Positions 15,763-25,170 of a stretch of 64,000 bases of DNA are shown one piece after another. A program made the position numbers and the translations under genes. Origin of the DNA: an uncultured Gammaproteobacteria bacterium (GTDB taxonomy: Bacteria > Pseudomonadota > Gammaproteobacteria > Eutrophobiales > Eutrophobiaceae); NCBI GenBank assembly GCA_958295485.1, contig OY282354.1, forward strand, positions 372,001-436,000, written 5' to 3'. How positions within the stretch are numbered: position 1 is the first letter of the stretch; every line of letters starts with the position of its first letter. The notes below the pieces were generated by a model that was not told the DNA's origin, did no database searches, and saw nothing but the letters and a program-made list of their open reading frames with translations.

Positions 15763-16584
15763 TTAAACCGTATCATGGCGTGCGCCGGGGACATCGATCA
15801 GCGTTCGTAATTTCCCGCCCGGGTCCGCCGCTTTCATTAAAACTTCGCCGATTAAAAAGGCGTGTACATTATGTTTGCGCATCAACGCGATATCATCCCG
15901 GCTGTGTATACCGCTTTCCGTGATGATGGTTCTGTCCGGGAATACATCCGGCAATAGTCCTATTGTCGTTTGCAAGGAGGTTTCAAAGGTATGCAGGTTT
16001 CGGTTGTTTATCCCGATCAACGGCGTGCGCAGCATCATGCCGCGTTCGAGCTCTTCGCGGTTGTGTATCTCCACGAGCGCGTCGAGACCGATTTCAGCGG
16101 CGGTAGCGGCAAGCTCCTGTAACAGGCCATCACTCAAGGCCGCTACGATAAGCAATATACAGTCCGCGCCGATGGCTTTTGCTTCATAAACCTGGTAAGG
16201 GTCGATGATAAAATCCTTGCGCAGCACCGGCAGTTGTGTCACGGCTCTAACCTGCTCCAAGTGCTTATCGGCGCCCTGAAAAAATTTCTCGTCAGTCAGT
16301 ACGGAGAGACAAACGGCGCCGGCCTTAGCGTAGGATTCGGCAATGATTGCCGGGTCGAAATCCTTGCGGATAATCCCTTTACTCGGCGAGGCTTTTTTAA
16401 TCTCGGCAACGACCGCCGGCTTGCCGTTGTCAATGGCGCGTCTGATGGACTGATAAAATCCCGGGCCGGGACCACGGCCATCAATTTGCCGCTTCAGTTG
16501 CGCCAGCGGTATTTTTGATTTTCTTGCGGCAACGAATCCCCGCTTGTACTCCAGTATTTCTTTCAGGATGTCGGGCGCGTTCAA
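15763..16584 (-). CDS. trpC: Indole-3-glycerol-phosphate synthase
   Basis: A 273-residue monofunctional TIM-barrel enzyme, not fused to TrpF. Signatures: AEIKKASPSKGIIR (about 60-73) with the catalytic Lys, VLTDEKFFQG (about 96-105), LRKDFIID (about 121-128), and IGINNRNLHTFET (about 191-203). It makes indole-glycerol phosphate in tryptophan synthesis. It is last in rpe-trpG-trpD-trpC, 18 bases after trpD, and converges on the zinc-ribbon gene. Confidence 0.96.
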   Translation of the reverse strand: MNAPDILKEILEYKRGFVAARKSKIPLAQLKRQIDGRGPGPGFYQSIRRAIDNGKPAVVAEIKKASPSKGIIRKDFDPAIIAESYAKAGAVCLSVLTDEKFFQGADKHLEQVRAVTQLPVLRKDFIIDPYQVYEAKAIGADCILLIVAALSDGLLQELAATAAEIGLDALVEIHNREELERGMMLRTPLIGINNRNLHTFETSLQTTIGLLPDVFPDRTIITESGIHSRDDIALMRKHNVHAFLIGEVLMKAADPGGKLRTLIDVPGARHDTV

Positions 16585-16602
16585 GCCAAGTGCCCCACTG
16601 CC

Positions 16603-17628
16603 TCAGTCGGCTGCCAGTTGCTTTGTCAAGGCTGTCAATTCCCGCAATTTTTGCTTCGCTTTACCCTCGGCAATCACCTGCCGGGCCAGTTCGATACCCG
16701 CGGCCAGGTCGGTCACCAAATCGGCCACGTAAATCGCCGCGCCGGCGTTGAGCAGGACGATATCAAGGGCTGGCCCGGGTTGGTTGTCGAGCACGGACAG
16801 CATGACGGCAAGGCTTTCTTCCGGGCCGTTGACCACCAGGTCGGACAGGGCGCCGGGCTTGAAGCCGAATTGGCGTGGCGTGATTTGACCGGTTTCGATG
16901 CGCCCGTTTTTCAGTTCCGCCACGTCGGTCGGCGTCGAATTGCTGATTTCATCCAGCCCGTCTTGAGAGCGTACAATCATGGCGCGTTGGCTGCCAAGCC
17001 GTTGCATCACCTGGGCGAATGTATCCAGCAGCGCCGGCTGGCAGACACCGATGAGCTGGTTCTTGACGCCGGCCGGATTGGTCAATGGCCCCAGCAGGTT
17101 GAATATGCTCCTGGCGGCCAGTTCCTTGCGTGGCCCGGCGGCATATCTTGTGGCAGGGTGGTGGGCCGGAGCGAACATGTAACCCAGGCCGACCCGGTTG
17201 ATGCACTCAGCGACGCGCGCGGGTTTCAAACCCAGTTTGATACCCGCCTGCTCCAATACATCGGCGCTGCCGGAGCGGCTGGAGATGGAACGATTATTGT
17301 GTTTTGCGACTTTACCGCCGGCCGCGGCGATAACAAAGGTCGAAGTAGTGGAAATGTTGAAAGTATGCGCGCCATCGCCCCCCGTGCCGACTATATCCAC
17401 CAGGTGAGGCCCATCCACCTGTACCTTGGTGGCGAACTCGCGCATGACGCTGGCCGCGGCGGCGATTTCCTCGATGGTCTCGCCCTTCATCCGCAGGGCC
17501 ACCAGGAAACCGCCGACCTGCGCGTCGGTCATTTTTCCCGACATCATATTTTGCATCACCGCCTGCATTTCAGCGGCGGACAGGTCGTTTTTGTTTATGA
17601 CTTTGTTCAGCGTCGATTGAATATCCAT
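16603..17628 (-). CDS. trpD: Anthranilate phosphoribosyltransferase
   Basis: A 341-residue enzyme. The PRPP-binding signature DIVGTGGDGAHTFNIST (about 78-94) is intact, as are KHNNRSISSRSGSADVLE (about 108-125) and FAPAHHPA (about 152-159). It transfers phosphoribose to anthranilate using PRPP. It lies 8 bases after trpG. It is the stand-alone form, not the TrpGD fusion of enterobacteria. A long opposite-strand open frame over this gene is a composition artefact. Confidence 0.97.
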   Translation of the reverse strand: MDIQSTLNKVINKNDLSAAEMQAVMQNMMSGKMTDAQVGGFLVALRMKGETIEEIAAAASVMREFATKVQVDGPHLVDIVGTGGDGAHTFNISTTSTFVIAAAGGKVAKHNNRSISSRSGSADVLEQAGIKLGLKPARVAECINRVGLGYMFAPAHHPATRYAAGPRKELAARSIFNLLGPLTNPAGVKNQLIGVCQPALLDTFAQVMQRLGSQRAMIVRSQDGLDEISNSTPTDVAELKNGRIETGQITPRQFGFKPGALSDLVVNGPEESLAVMLSVLDNQPGPALDIVLLNAGAAIYVADLVTDLAAGIELARQVIAEGKAKQKLRELTALTKQLAAD

Positions 17629-17636
17629 GCCGGCCG

Positions 17637-18224
17637 TTAATGCAGGTTGATGGCGAGAAAGTTTTTCAGCAGGTCATGGCCGAAAGTGGTCAGTATCGAT
17701 TCAGGATGAAATTGTACGCCGAAGACAGGGTAGTCTTTATGCCTGACCCCCATAATTTCATCGATTTCCCCGGTTTTCGATCTCGTCCAGGCCGAGATTT
17801 CCAGACAGTCGGGCAGCGTTTCCCGCTCGATAACCAGGGAATGATAGCGGGTCGCGACAAACGGACTTTCAAGGCCGGCAAAGACGTCCGAACTGTTATG
17901 GTAAATATCGGAAGTCTTGCCGTGCATGACACTGTTGGCGTGAACGATGCGCCCGCCCAGGGCCTGACCGATGCTTTGGTGGCCCAGGCACACACCCAGG
18001 ACAGGCACTTGATTGATAAACTCGTTGATAACGGCGACCGATATGCCGGCTTCGTTCGGCGTACAAGGCCCGGGGGATATGACGATGCGCTCCGGTTCCA
18101 GCGCATGAATTTCCTCCAGGGTAATTTGATCATTCCTGTAAACGCTCACATCCTGACCCAATTCGCCGAAGTATTGCACCAGGTTGTAAGTAAAGGAGTC
18201 GTAATTGTCGATCATCAGCAACAT
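17637..18224 (-). CDS. trpG: Anthranilate synthase component II (glutamine amidotransferase)
   Basis: About 195 residues from an internal ATG giving [20 protein letters not shown], the usual family start; a frame extending 13 codons upstream overlaps rpe and is unlikely to be used. The class I amidotransferase triad is present: Cys in [10 protein letters not shown] (about 78-87), and His and Glu in QFHPESILT near the C-terminus. It supplies ammonia to TrpE or PabB. No trpE lies in this window, so its partner is encoded elsewhere. Confidence 0.95.
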   Translation of the reverse strand: MLLMIDNYDSFTYNLVQYFGELGQDVSVYRNDQITLEEIHALEPERIVISPGPCTPNEAGISVAVINEFINQVPVLGVCLGHQSIGQALGGRIVHANSVMHGKTSDIYHNSSDVFAGLESPFVATRYHSLVIERETLPDCLEISAWTRSKTGEIDEIMGVRHKDYPVFGVQFHPESILTTFGHDLLKNFLAINLH

Positions 18225-18249
18225 GTTGAATAAGGTTTTCCGGTCAGGT

Positions 18250-18927
18250 TCAGACGCCGGCAACGTCCCGCAGTTCTTTTCTCATATTCCCGATGACCTC
18301 GGAATAATTATTACTGCTGAAGATAGCCGATCCCGCAACAAATGTATCCGCGCCAGCCGCCGCGATCCCGGCGATGTTCTCCACCTTGACCCCCCCGTCG
18401 ATTTCCAGGCGAATATCCCGCCCGGACGCGTTGATGATTTTTCGCGCCGCGCGTAATTTATCCAGGGCGGAACGGATAAAACCCTGACCACCGAACCCCG
18501 GGTTGACGGACATGATTAACACCATGTCTATCTTGTCGATGACGTATTGCAGGTGGTCCAACGGCGTGGCCGGATTGAATACCAGGCCGGATTGACATTG
18601 ATTATCCTTTATCAGTTGCAAGGTACGGTCAATATGTTGACTCGCTTCCGGGTGAAACGTGATGATGTCGGCGCCGGCGCCGGCGAAATCTGCAATGATC
18701 CGGTCAACCGGTTCTATCATCAGGTGCACGTCCATCGGCGCAGTAATGCCGTAATCACGCAACGCCTTGACGACAACCGGCCCGAAAGTCAGGTTGGGCA
18801 CGTAATGGTTATCCATCACGTCCACGTGGATGTAATCCGCCCCGGCAACCAGGACGTCCTCGACTTCCTCCCCCAGCCGGGCCATATCGGCGGACAGTAT
18901 CGAAGGGGCAATGATATATTCAGGCAT
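18250..18927 (-). CDS. rpe: Ribulose-phosphate 3-epimerase
   Basis: A 225-residue TIM-barrel protein with family motifs [14 protein letters not shown] (about 8-21), [14 protein letters not shown] (about 32-45), MDVHLMIEP (about 66-74) and [13 protein letters not shown] (about 139-151), containing the metal-binding His and Asp residues. It interconverts ribulose-5-phosphate and xylulose-5-phosphate. In many gammaproteobacteria rpe, gph and trpE precede trpGDC; here rpe is directly followed by trpG after 25 bases. Confidence 0.96.
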   Translation of the reverse strand: MPEYIIAPSILSADMARLGEEVEDVLVAGADYIHVDVMDNHYVPNLTFGPVVVKALRDYGITAPMDVHLMIEPVDRIIADFAGAGADIITFHPEASQHIDRTLQLIKDNQCQSGLVFNPATPLDHLQYVIDKIDMVLIMSVNPGFGGQGFIRSALDKLRAARKIINASGRDIRLEIDGGVKVENIAGIAAAGADTFVAGSAIFSSNNYSEVIGNMRKELRDVAGV

Positions 18928-19219
18928 AACGGTTTATCATCAACATCCTCGCTTGATAAGGACTGCAATATGTTCCTGTAGTCTTTGTCCCACATCATGT
19001 TTCGGACTAAGCAAAGCAATTTCCTTCGGACTGACTTCCTCCCCGTTGCCTGGCGACCTGTTCCTTGTGCGAATTACAAACGATTCTACAACCTGCATTC
19101 AGTAAAATCAACCGCAAGAAACGCGGGTCAGGCGCGCCCGCCGTTTGTTTCGGCTTAATATCACCGAACCCGGACTGGCCATCTGTTTGAGTCCGTCTCG
19201 CAAAATCTTGCAACATGGA
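18928..19219. other. 292-base gap between rpe and queG
   Basis: Both flanking genes are on the minus strand. A 69-codon minus-strand open frame (19007-19216) starts just after the queG stop but has no recognisable domain, skewed composition and no clear ribosome-binding site, so it is not called a gene. A promoter for the rpe-trpGDC unit is expected here; none is obvious. Confidence 0.5.
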
Positions 19220-20305
19220 TTATGTCGAAGAAGCCGAAGCGGCGCTGGAACGGGGGGTCTGAAGATGTTGCGCCAAGGCCCAGTCGACGTGTTCGCGCAC
19301 TAAGGCAGAAGGGTGATCCTTGCGTGAGTTGAGCGCATGTATGACTTCACTGGAGGTGGGGGCATTGCCCAGCGCCACGGCGACGTTTCTCAGCCAGCAT
19401 TCATAACCTGTGCGTCTGATTGCGCTACCGGTGGTTTTTTGATTGAATTCATCTTCACTCCATGCGAAGCATTCGATTAGCGACACGTTATCGAGCCCAT
19501 GGCGGATTGCATAATCCGGTTCGGCGGAGTTTTTGGCGTATTTATTCCAGGGGCAGACCCATTGGCAATCGTCGCAACCGTAAATGCGATTGCCGATTTT
19601 GGAGCGGAATTCCTCGGGAATTGAGCCGCGGAGTTCAATGGTCAAGTACGATATGCAACGGCGCGCATCCACCTGGTAGGGCGCGACAATGGCCTGGGTT
19701 GGGCAGACGTCGATACATGCCCGGCAGACGCCGCAGTGTTCCTTATCGAACTTGTCGTCCACCGGCAACGGCAGGTCGGTGTAGACTTCACCGATAAAGA
19801 ACCACGAACCCGCGTCGGGGTGGAGCAGGTTGCTGTGTTTCCCGATCCAGCCGAGCCCGGCGTTGCGCGCCAGCGCTTTTTCCAGTACAGGGGCGCTGTC
19901 GGTGAAGACGCGATAGCCGAAAGGGCCGGCGGCCTCTTCGATTTTATCGACTAATTTTTTCAAGCGCGAGCGCATCACCTTATGATAATCCCGGCCCAGC
20001 GCATAGCGGGATATGAAAGCCAACTCGTTGTCGTTCAGGACCTCGCCCGTCGATTTGGCGCCGGGGGGGCGATAATCCATGCGCGCGGAGATCACCCGGA
20101 TGGTTCCCGGCTGTAGCCGGGCCGGTTGGGACCGCTTCCTGCCGTGACGCGCCATGTAGGACATCTCCCCGTGCCAGCCCTGGTCGAGCCAGTTGAGCAA
20201 ATGCCGTTCGTCTTCCGATAAATCGATACCGGTGACGCCGATTTGTTGAAAGCCGATTTCCAGCCCCCAGGCCTTTATCTTTTTTGCAAGCGCAGCTGAT
20301 TTCAT
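19220..20305 (-). CDS. queG: Epoxyqueuosine reductase QueG
   Basis: A 361-residue iron-sulfur and cobalamin enzyme for the last step of queuosine tRNA modification. Two 4Fe-4S cluster motifs are visible: CGVCRACIDVCPTQAI (about 189-204) and, after a separated cysteine in RRCISYL, CDDCQWVCPWNK (about 245-256). The catalytic-region FTDSAPVLEKALARNAGLGWIGKHS (about 133-157) and a C-terminal HEAT-like segment are present. The length matches the family. The protein ends in a short low-complexity tail (SSAASASST). Confidence 0.95.
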   Translation of the reverse strand: MKSAALAKKIKAWGLEIGFQQIGVTGIDLSEDERHLLNWLDQGWHGEMSYMARHGRKRSQPARLQPGTIRVISARMDYRPPGAKSTGEVLNDNELAFISRYALGRDYHKVMRSRLKKLVDKIEEAAGPFGYRVFTDSAPVLEKALARNAGLGWIGKHSNLLHPDAGSWFFIGEVYTDLPLPVDDKFDKEHCGVCRACIDVCPTQAIVAPYQVDARRCISYLTIELRGSIPEEFRSKIGNRIYGCDDCQWVCPWNKYAKNSAEPDYAIRHGLDNVSLIECFAWSEDEFNQKTTGSAIRRTGYECWLRNVAVALGNAPTSSEVIHALNSRKDHPSALVREHVDWALAQHLQTPRSSAASASST

Positions 20306-20416
20306 CTTTTCCTGGATACAAAGCGCATGGAGTCGACGCTATAATTACAGGATCATTCCTGGTTTGTTGGCTTGTTTGACGCTATGATGTAATCGAAACA
20401 ACAAAACCATAAAAGT

Positions 20417-21490
20417 ATGTTCGATTTCTTAAATAGCTGGTACAGACGGTATTTTACCGATCCCCAGGCAGCGTTGTTAGTTGTTCTTTTGGTCGTCGGT
20501 TTTGTCACTATCTATTACCTGGGAAGCATATTGGCGCCGTTAATCGCGGCGATCGTGATCGCCTACATGCTGGAAGGCCCGGTAAAAAAATTAACCGGGA
20601 AAAACCTGCAAAGAATTTCAGCCGTTTCATTGGTATTCGTACTCTTCATCCTGTTCATGTGTTTTTTCATGATCGGCTTATTGCCGATCCTGTCCCGGCA
20701 GACCAGCCAGTTTTTTCAGGAGTTGCCCGGCATGATAAACCGGGGCCAGGAGTTATTGTTGCGTCTGCCCGGGCAATACCCCGACATCATTTCGGTGGAA
20801 CTCATCAATGAGATCACCGCTGCCTTGAGAAGGGGGTTCAGCGATTTCGGCCAGGGGCTCCTGTCCATTTCCATGGCTTCGATACCCACCCTCATTACCG
20901 TCCTGATCTACGTGATTTTAGTGCCATTGATGATCTTTTTCCTGCTGAAAGACAAGGACGCGATCCTGGGTTGGTCAAGCCGGTTCCTGCCCAGCGGACA
21001 GACCCTGGTCACGCACCTGTGGCAGGAGATGGACGCGCAGATCGGTAATTACATTCGCGGCAAGATCTATGAAATCATCATCGTGGGCGCGGCGGCCTAT
21101 TTTACGTTCAAGTTGTTCGGGTTGAATTTTGCCTTCCTGCTGGCAATCACGGTGGGCTTGTCCGTCTTGATCCCCTACATCGGGGCGGCCGTGGTGACGG
21201 TACCCGTTGCGTTGGTCGCGTATTTTCAATGGGGGTTTGAATCCGCGTTCGTCTGGTTGATCATCGCTTACTTCATCTTGCAGTTTTTAGACGGCAACGT
21301 GCTGGTTCCCGTCCTGTTTTCGGACGTCGTCAACCTGCACCCGGTCGCGATTATCGTCGCCATATTGGTCTTTGGTGGTTTGTGGGGATTTTGGGGCATA
21401 TTTTTCGCCATACCGCTTGCCACGTTGGTCAAGGCCCTGATCAACGTTTGGCCCACTTACGAAGAAGAACTGCCGGCAGTCAGCAAGTGA
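20417..21490 (+). CDS. AI-2E family (PerM-like) membrane permease
   Basis: A 357-residue protein with about eight hydrophobic segments, a hydrophilic region at about 110-150, and conserved family patches: LGSILAPLIAAIVIAYMLEGPV (about 36-57), the PLMIFFLLKDKDAI loop (about 177-190) and the C-terminal LDGNVLVPVLFSDVVNLHPVAIIVAILVFG (about 295-324). Members export autoinducer-2 or act as ion antiporters; the specific substrate is not inferable. A perM-like gene next to dapA is common in gammaproteobacteria. Confidence 0.88.
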   Translation: MFDFLNSWYRRYFTDPQAALLVVLLVVGFVTIYYLGSILAPLIAAIVIAYMLEGPVKKLTGKNLQRISAVSLVFVLFILFMCFFMIGLLPILSRQTSQFFQELPGMINRGQELLLRLPGQYPDIISVELINEITAALRRGFSDFGQGLLSISMASIPTLITVLIYVILVPLMIFFLLKDKDAILGWSSRFLPSGQTLVTHLWQEMDAQIGNYIRGKIYEIIIVGAAAYFTFKLFGLNFAFLLAITVGLSVLIPYIGAAVVTVPVALVAYFQWGFESAFVWLIIAYFILQFLDGNVLVPVLFSDVVNLHPVAIIVAILVFGGLWGFWGIFFAIPLATLVKALINVWPTYEEELPAVSK

Positions 21491-21543
21491 GGGGCCGGCA
21501 AGCAGGATTATCCAGAATTTTGCAGTTCAATCAAAGAGACTGC

Positions 21544-21566
21544 AACCTGCGCGGCGGTTTTTTAAT
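21544..21566 (+). terminator. Possible intrinsic terminator after the PerM-like gene
   Basis: A short AACC/GGTT-flanked stem at 21544-21559 runs directly into TTTTTT (about 21558-21563). The stem is weak. It would separate the permease gene from dapA, which has a possible TATACT -10 element at 21631-21636. Confidence 0.3.
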
Positions 21567-21700
21567 TGTCTTGTCATTACAAGGCCGGGCAAGTACCATA
21601 TCGCGCAGGCGCCGGCGCATTGCCTCACGTTATACTTTAATGAAACAACAAGTTGTCCTGATTCAGCAGGTTTAATCAATCATCCATAGCCAGGAATCAC

Positions 21701-22588
21701 ATGTTTACAGGTAGTCTTGTCGCTGTCGTTACTCCCATGAAAAGAGGCGTTGAACCGGATACGCCACTTGACAGGGAGGGTTTGGAACGGTTGCTCGAGT
21801 ACCACGTCGAAAACAAATCAGATGCCATTGTCGCCGTAGGCACAACCGGCGAATCTGCAACGTTGACGCCGAAAGAGCATTGTGAGCTGATTAAACAAAT
21901 AGTGGGCATCGTCAATAAGCGCGTGCCGGTCATTGCCGGAACCGGCGCTAATTCGACAAGCGAAGCCGTAGAACTGACATCCTGCGCCAAAGAAGCCGGC
22001 GCAGATGCCTGTTTACTGGTTACGCCGTATTATAATAAGCCGACCCAGGAAGGTTTGTATGAACATTTCAAAGTAGTTGCCGCTAGTGTATCTATCCCGC
22101 AGATTTTGTATAACGTTCCCGGGCGCACGGCATGTGATCTGCTGCCTGAGACTGTTTCCAGGCTTGCGCAACTCGATAACATTATCGGAATTAAAGAAGC
22201 GACGGGTGAGGTGGCGCGCGTCGAAAAGATCAGGGAGAGCTGCGGTGATGATTTCCTGCTTTTAAGTGGTGATGATGAAACAGCCTGTGATTTTATGCTT
22301 AGGGGGGGTGACGGCGTTATCTCCGTTACCGCCAATGCGGCGCCGGCGGCCATGCACGAGATGTGCAGGCTGGCTACCACCGGCGCTGCAGACGCGGCCA
22401 AAGCCATCGATGCAAGGCTGATGGGATTGCACCAATCTTTATTTCTGGAGTCTAACCCGATACCGGTCAAATGGGCCGTCCACCGTTTAGGTCTTATTGA
22501 AGACGGCATACGTTTACCCATGACCTGGTTATCTACAGAACTCCATGCAAAGGTCGAAACTGCCATGCAACAAGCTGAGGTGTTGTAA
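21701..22588 (+). CDS. dapA: 4-hydroxy-tetrahydrodipicolinate synthase
   Basis: A 295-residue class I aldolase. Visible residues: the GTTGESATL pyruvate-binding motif (about 46-54), the Tyr of ILYNVPGRT (about 134-142), and the Schiff-base Lys in IIGIKEATGEV (about 160-170). It condenses pyruvate with aspartate semialdehyde in the lysine/diaminopimelate pathway. bamC begins 3 bases after its stop, the usual dapA-bamC pairing. Confidence 0.97.
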   Translation: MFTGSLVAVVTPMKRGVEPDTPLDREGLERLLEYHVENKSDAIVAVGTTGESATLTPKEHCELIKQIVGIVNKRVPVIAGTGANSTSEAVELTSCAKEAGADACLLVTPYYNKPTQEGLYEHFKVVAASVSIPQILYNVPGRTACDLLPETVSRLAQLDNIIGIKEATGEVARVEKIRESCGDDFLLLSGDDETACDFMLRGGDGVISVTANAAPAAMHEMCRLATTGAADAAKAIDARLMGLHQSLFLESNPIPVKWAVHRLGLIEDGIRLPMTWLSTELHAKVETAMQQAEVL

Positions 22589-22591
22589 TTC

Positions 22592-23650
22592 ATGAAGACG
22601 TTAGTTTTAAAAATTTCGGTGACTGTAATCGGGTTGTCTCTCTTAAATGCATGTGGATACATGCCGAAGTTGAGCAAGGTATTGCCTGATAAAAAGAGTG
22701 AGTACAAAAAAAGTGAAAGTTTGCCTGATCTGGAAATCCCGCCTGATTTAACCGCGGACGCCATTAATGATTCCATGGCAATACCGAATGAAACCCCGGC
22801 AACGCTATCTCGCTATAAAAATCCGCGAGCATCAAGCACAGCCCCTTCGAATACGGGAATAACTGAAACGGATGAGCTGTGGCTGTCTTTGACAGGTTCA
22901 ACGGCTGAGCTGTGGCCGCAATTGCGCGAGTTCTTCAGCTCAAGGAACTATTCAATAGAACTGGATGATGAGGAATTGGGCGTGTTGGAAACGGGCTGGT
23001 CAGAAGCCAGTGAGGAGTTCGGGTCGGCCAACCGCTACAAGTACAAAATTTTCTCTGAGCCGGGCGAGGAGCCCGGCGTCACTGTCCTGTATATCAATCA
23101 CGAGCGCCAGGCAAGGTTTGCCGACAGCGAGGAGTGGGTTGACCAGGACCGGGACCTGAAGGTTGAAGGCGAGCTTGTGGCTGATCTCAACCTGTTTTTC
23201 GGCGTGGACCAGATGGCGCCGGCGGACGCCATCAGCGACCCTGCGCAGGGGGACGACGAGTCCTTACCGGCCGGCGAGACGCAAAAACCCGAAGTGGTCG
23301 ATATAGGTGATGGTAAATTATACTTGGCAATCCCTGAAGAATTTACTCAAGCCTGGAAGCATACGGGAGTCGCCCTGCAAAACGCCGGTCTGCAAATAGC
23401 AAACAAGGACGTGACCAAGGGCCTGTACCATATTAACTATTTCAGCAATGAACCCCGGAAAAAAGGCGTTCTCTCCAAACTGGCCTTTTGGAAGGATGAT
23501 GAACCCAAGGAGACGCCGTATCAATTAAGCCTGACCGGCGCCGGCAGCAAAACTGAATTGATTGTGCTCAATGAAAATGGTGATTGGGAAACCGGTGAAG
23601 AGGCCAGCCGGATACTGAGGTTAATCCAGGGCCGGTATTCGACAAATTAG
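22592..23650 (+). CDS. bamC: BAM complex lipoprotein BamC
   Basis: A 352-residue lipoprotein with signal peptide and lipobox LLNAC (Cys21). A proline-rich, unstructured N-terminal segment after the lipid anchor contains SLPDLEIPPDLT (about 43-54), the conserved part that binds BamD. Two helix-grip domains follow, about 95-200 and 235-350, separated by an acidic linker (DPAQGDDESLPAGE). It is an accessory subunit of the outer-membrane beta-barrel assembly machine, as is BamB encoded at 25171. It converges on der; a CCGGC/GCCGG hairpin at 23663-23678 may end both transcripts. Confidence 0.93.
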   Translation: MKTLVLKISVTVIGLSLLNACGYMPKLSKVLPDKKSEYKKSESLPDLEIPPDLTADAINDSMAIPNETPATLSRYKNPRASSTAPSNTGITETDELWLSLTGSTAELWPQLREFFSSRNYSIELDDEELGVLETGWSEASEEFGSANRYKYKIFSEPGEEPGVTVLYINHERQARFADSEEWVDQDRDLKVEGELVADLNLFFGVDQMAPADAISDPAQGDDESLPAGETQKPEVVDIGDGKLYLAIPEEFTQAWKHTGVALQNAGLQIANKDVTKGLYHINYFSNEPRKKGVLSKLAFWKDDEPKETPYQLSLTGAGSKTELIVLNENGDWETGEEASRILRLIQGRYSTN

Positions 23651-23701
23651 CTTCCACCCGGCCCGGCTATTGCGCCGGTGAATGTGAAGGTCGGGCTGGG
23701 C

Positions 23702-25114
23702 TTATCTTTTTCCCTTGACATGCCGGATCATGCGTTGGCGCTTGCGGGTTTGCCGTTTAGTCAGGGTATTCTTGAGCGCCTTATAGGGATTATCGCCGTG
23801 CTTGAACTCGATAAATACCGGCGTTCCAATCAATTTCATTTTTCTTCGAAAACTATTGGATAGATAACGTCGATAATGTTCAGGCACGCTTTGTGTCTGG
23901 TTGCCATGAATAATAATTCGGACAGGGTCATAGCCACCCAAGTGGGCATACTTGAGTTTGATGCGCCGTCCCCGGACAAGTGGGGGAGGATTTATCGTTA
24001 GCGCATCGTGAAGAAAGTCGGTGATGGCTGATGATTTAAAATTTTGGCGTTGTGACCGGGTGATTTTATTTATGCTGTCGAATAATTTTTCAATCCCTGT
24101 TCCATGCAGCGCCGATATGTGATGAATACAGGCATAATCGATAAAATTTATTTTCCTGCTTAATTGATGCTGAATTTTTAATTTCTGCTCGCCGCTCAAA
24201 CCATCCCATTTGTTTACTGCAATAATTAGAGATTTACCCGATTGGTTGGTAATTCCAAGCAGGGTTTGGTCCTGGGCGGCAATGACATCCTGGGCGTCAA
24301 GCACCAGTATTGCAATTTGGCACATTTCAATGGCTTTCAGGCTTTTTATGATACTGAACTTTTCGACTTTGTCGGTTACTCTGTGCCGCTGTCGAATACC
24401 GGCTGTATCTATTAAAATGTAATCTTTCTGCCGGCGTTGAAACGGGATTAAAATACTGTCTCGCGTAGTTCCGGGCGCTTCAAAGGCGAGCATCCTGTTT
24501 TCACCCGTCATCCGGTTGACCAAGGTCGATTTGCCGACGTTGGGTCGTCCCGTTACGGCAATCTTTACCGCCGGTGATTTTTCAATCGGCGGCAACCCCT
24601 CTTTTGGCAGGGACGCGTTGATTGCATCCAGCATTCCATTTATGCCGCTGCCTGACTCAGCCGAAATGGGTATCGGTAAATCAAACCCTCCGATGGAATG
24701 AAACTCGGCAGTCGCGCCCTCGGCATCAATGCCATCAACTTTATTAACCACTAAAAACACCGGTTTCACCGGTTTTGTCGTCGTTCTTAAAATTTCAGCC
24801 AAATTAATATCGCCCGCCGTTAATCCTGAACGTCCATCGACCAGCCAAATGACGGCATCGGCTTCCGATATGGCTTGCATGGTTTGCCCAGTGACCAGTC
24901 CCAGAATCTTATCAGCATCTTTATCACCGGCGGCTATGCCGCCCGTGTCGATCAATACGGCAGTGGCGCCGTGCAAAGTAGCGTAACCATATTGCCGGTC
25001 CCGCGTTACCCCCGGCTCATCGGCGACAAGCGCCGCGCGGGAACGGGTCAATCGATTAAACAGCGTTGATTTTCCAACATTGGGACAGCCGACAATAGCA
25101 ATTACAGGCGTCAT
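23702..25114 (-). CDS. der: Ribosome-assembly GTPase Der (EngA)
   Basis: A 470-residue protein with two tandem G domains, the defining trait of Der. The first Walker A is GCPNVGKST (about 8-16) with DTGGI and NKVDG; the second is GRPNVGKST (about 187-195) with DTAGIRQR and NKWDG. A C-terminal KH-like domain follows (about 355-440), ending in a basic tail rich in Arg and Lys. It acts in maturation of the 50S subunit. It is last in the hisS-yfgM-bamB-der block, 56 bases after bamB. Confidence 0.97.
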   Translation of the reverse strand: MTPVIAIVGCPNVGKSTLFNRLTRSRAALVADEPGVTRDRQYGYATLHGATAVLIDTGGIAAGDKDADKILGLVTGQTMQAISEADAVIWLVDGRSGLTAGDINLAEILRTTTKPVKPVFLVVNKVDGIDAEGATAEFHSIGGFDLPIPISAESGSGINGMLDAINASLPKEGLPPIEKSPAVKIAVTGRPNVGKSTLVNRMTGENRMLAFEAPGTTRDSILIPFQRRQKDYILIDTAGIRQRHRVTDKVEKFSIIKSLKAIEMCQIAILVLDAQDVIAAQDQTLLGITNQSGKSLIIAVNKWDGLSGEQKLKIQHQLSRKINFIDYACIHHISALHGTGIEKLFDSINKITRSQRQNFKSSAITDFLHDALTINPPPLVRGRRIKLKYAHLGGYDPVRIIIHGNQTQSVPEHYRRYLSNSFRRKMKLIGTPVFIEFKHGDNPYKALKNTLTKRQTRKRQRMIRHVKGKR

Positions 25115-25170
25115 ATTAATCTGGCCGGGTGATATGTTGGTGGAGGGGCCGGCTTTGTATGCGGGTGAAG

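Noticed and set aside
16618..17640. 340-codon plus-strand open frame opposite trpD
   Set aside because: It lies exactly on top of a well-supported gene on the minus strand, has no recognised domain, and reflects codon bias in G+C-rich DNA.
19007..19216. 69-codon minus-strand open frame between queG and rpe
   Set aside because: No domain, no convincing ribosome-binding site, and unusual composition.
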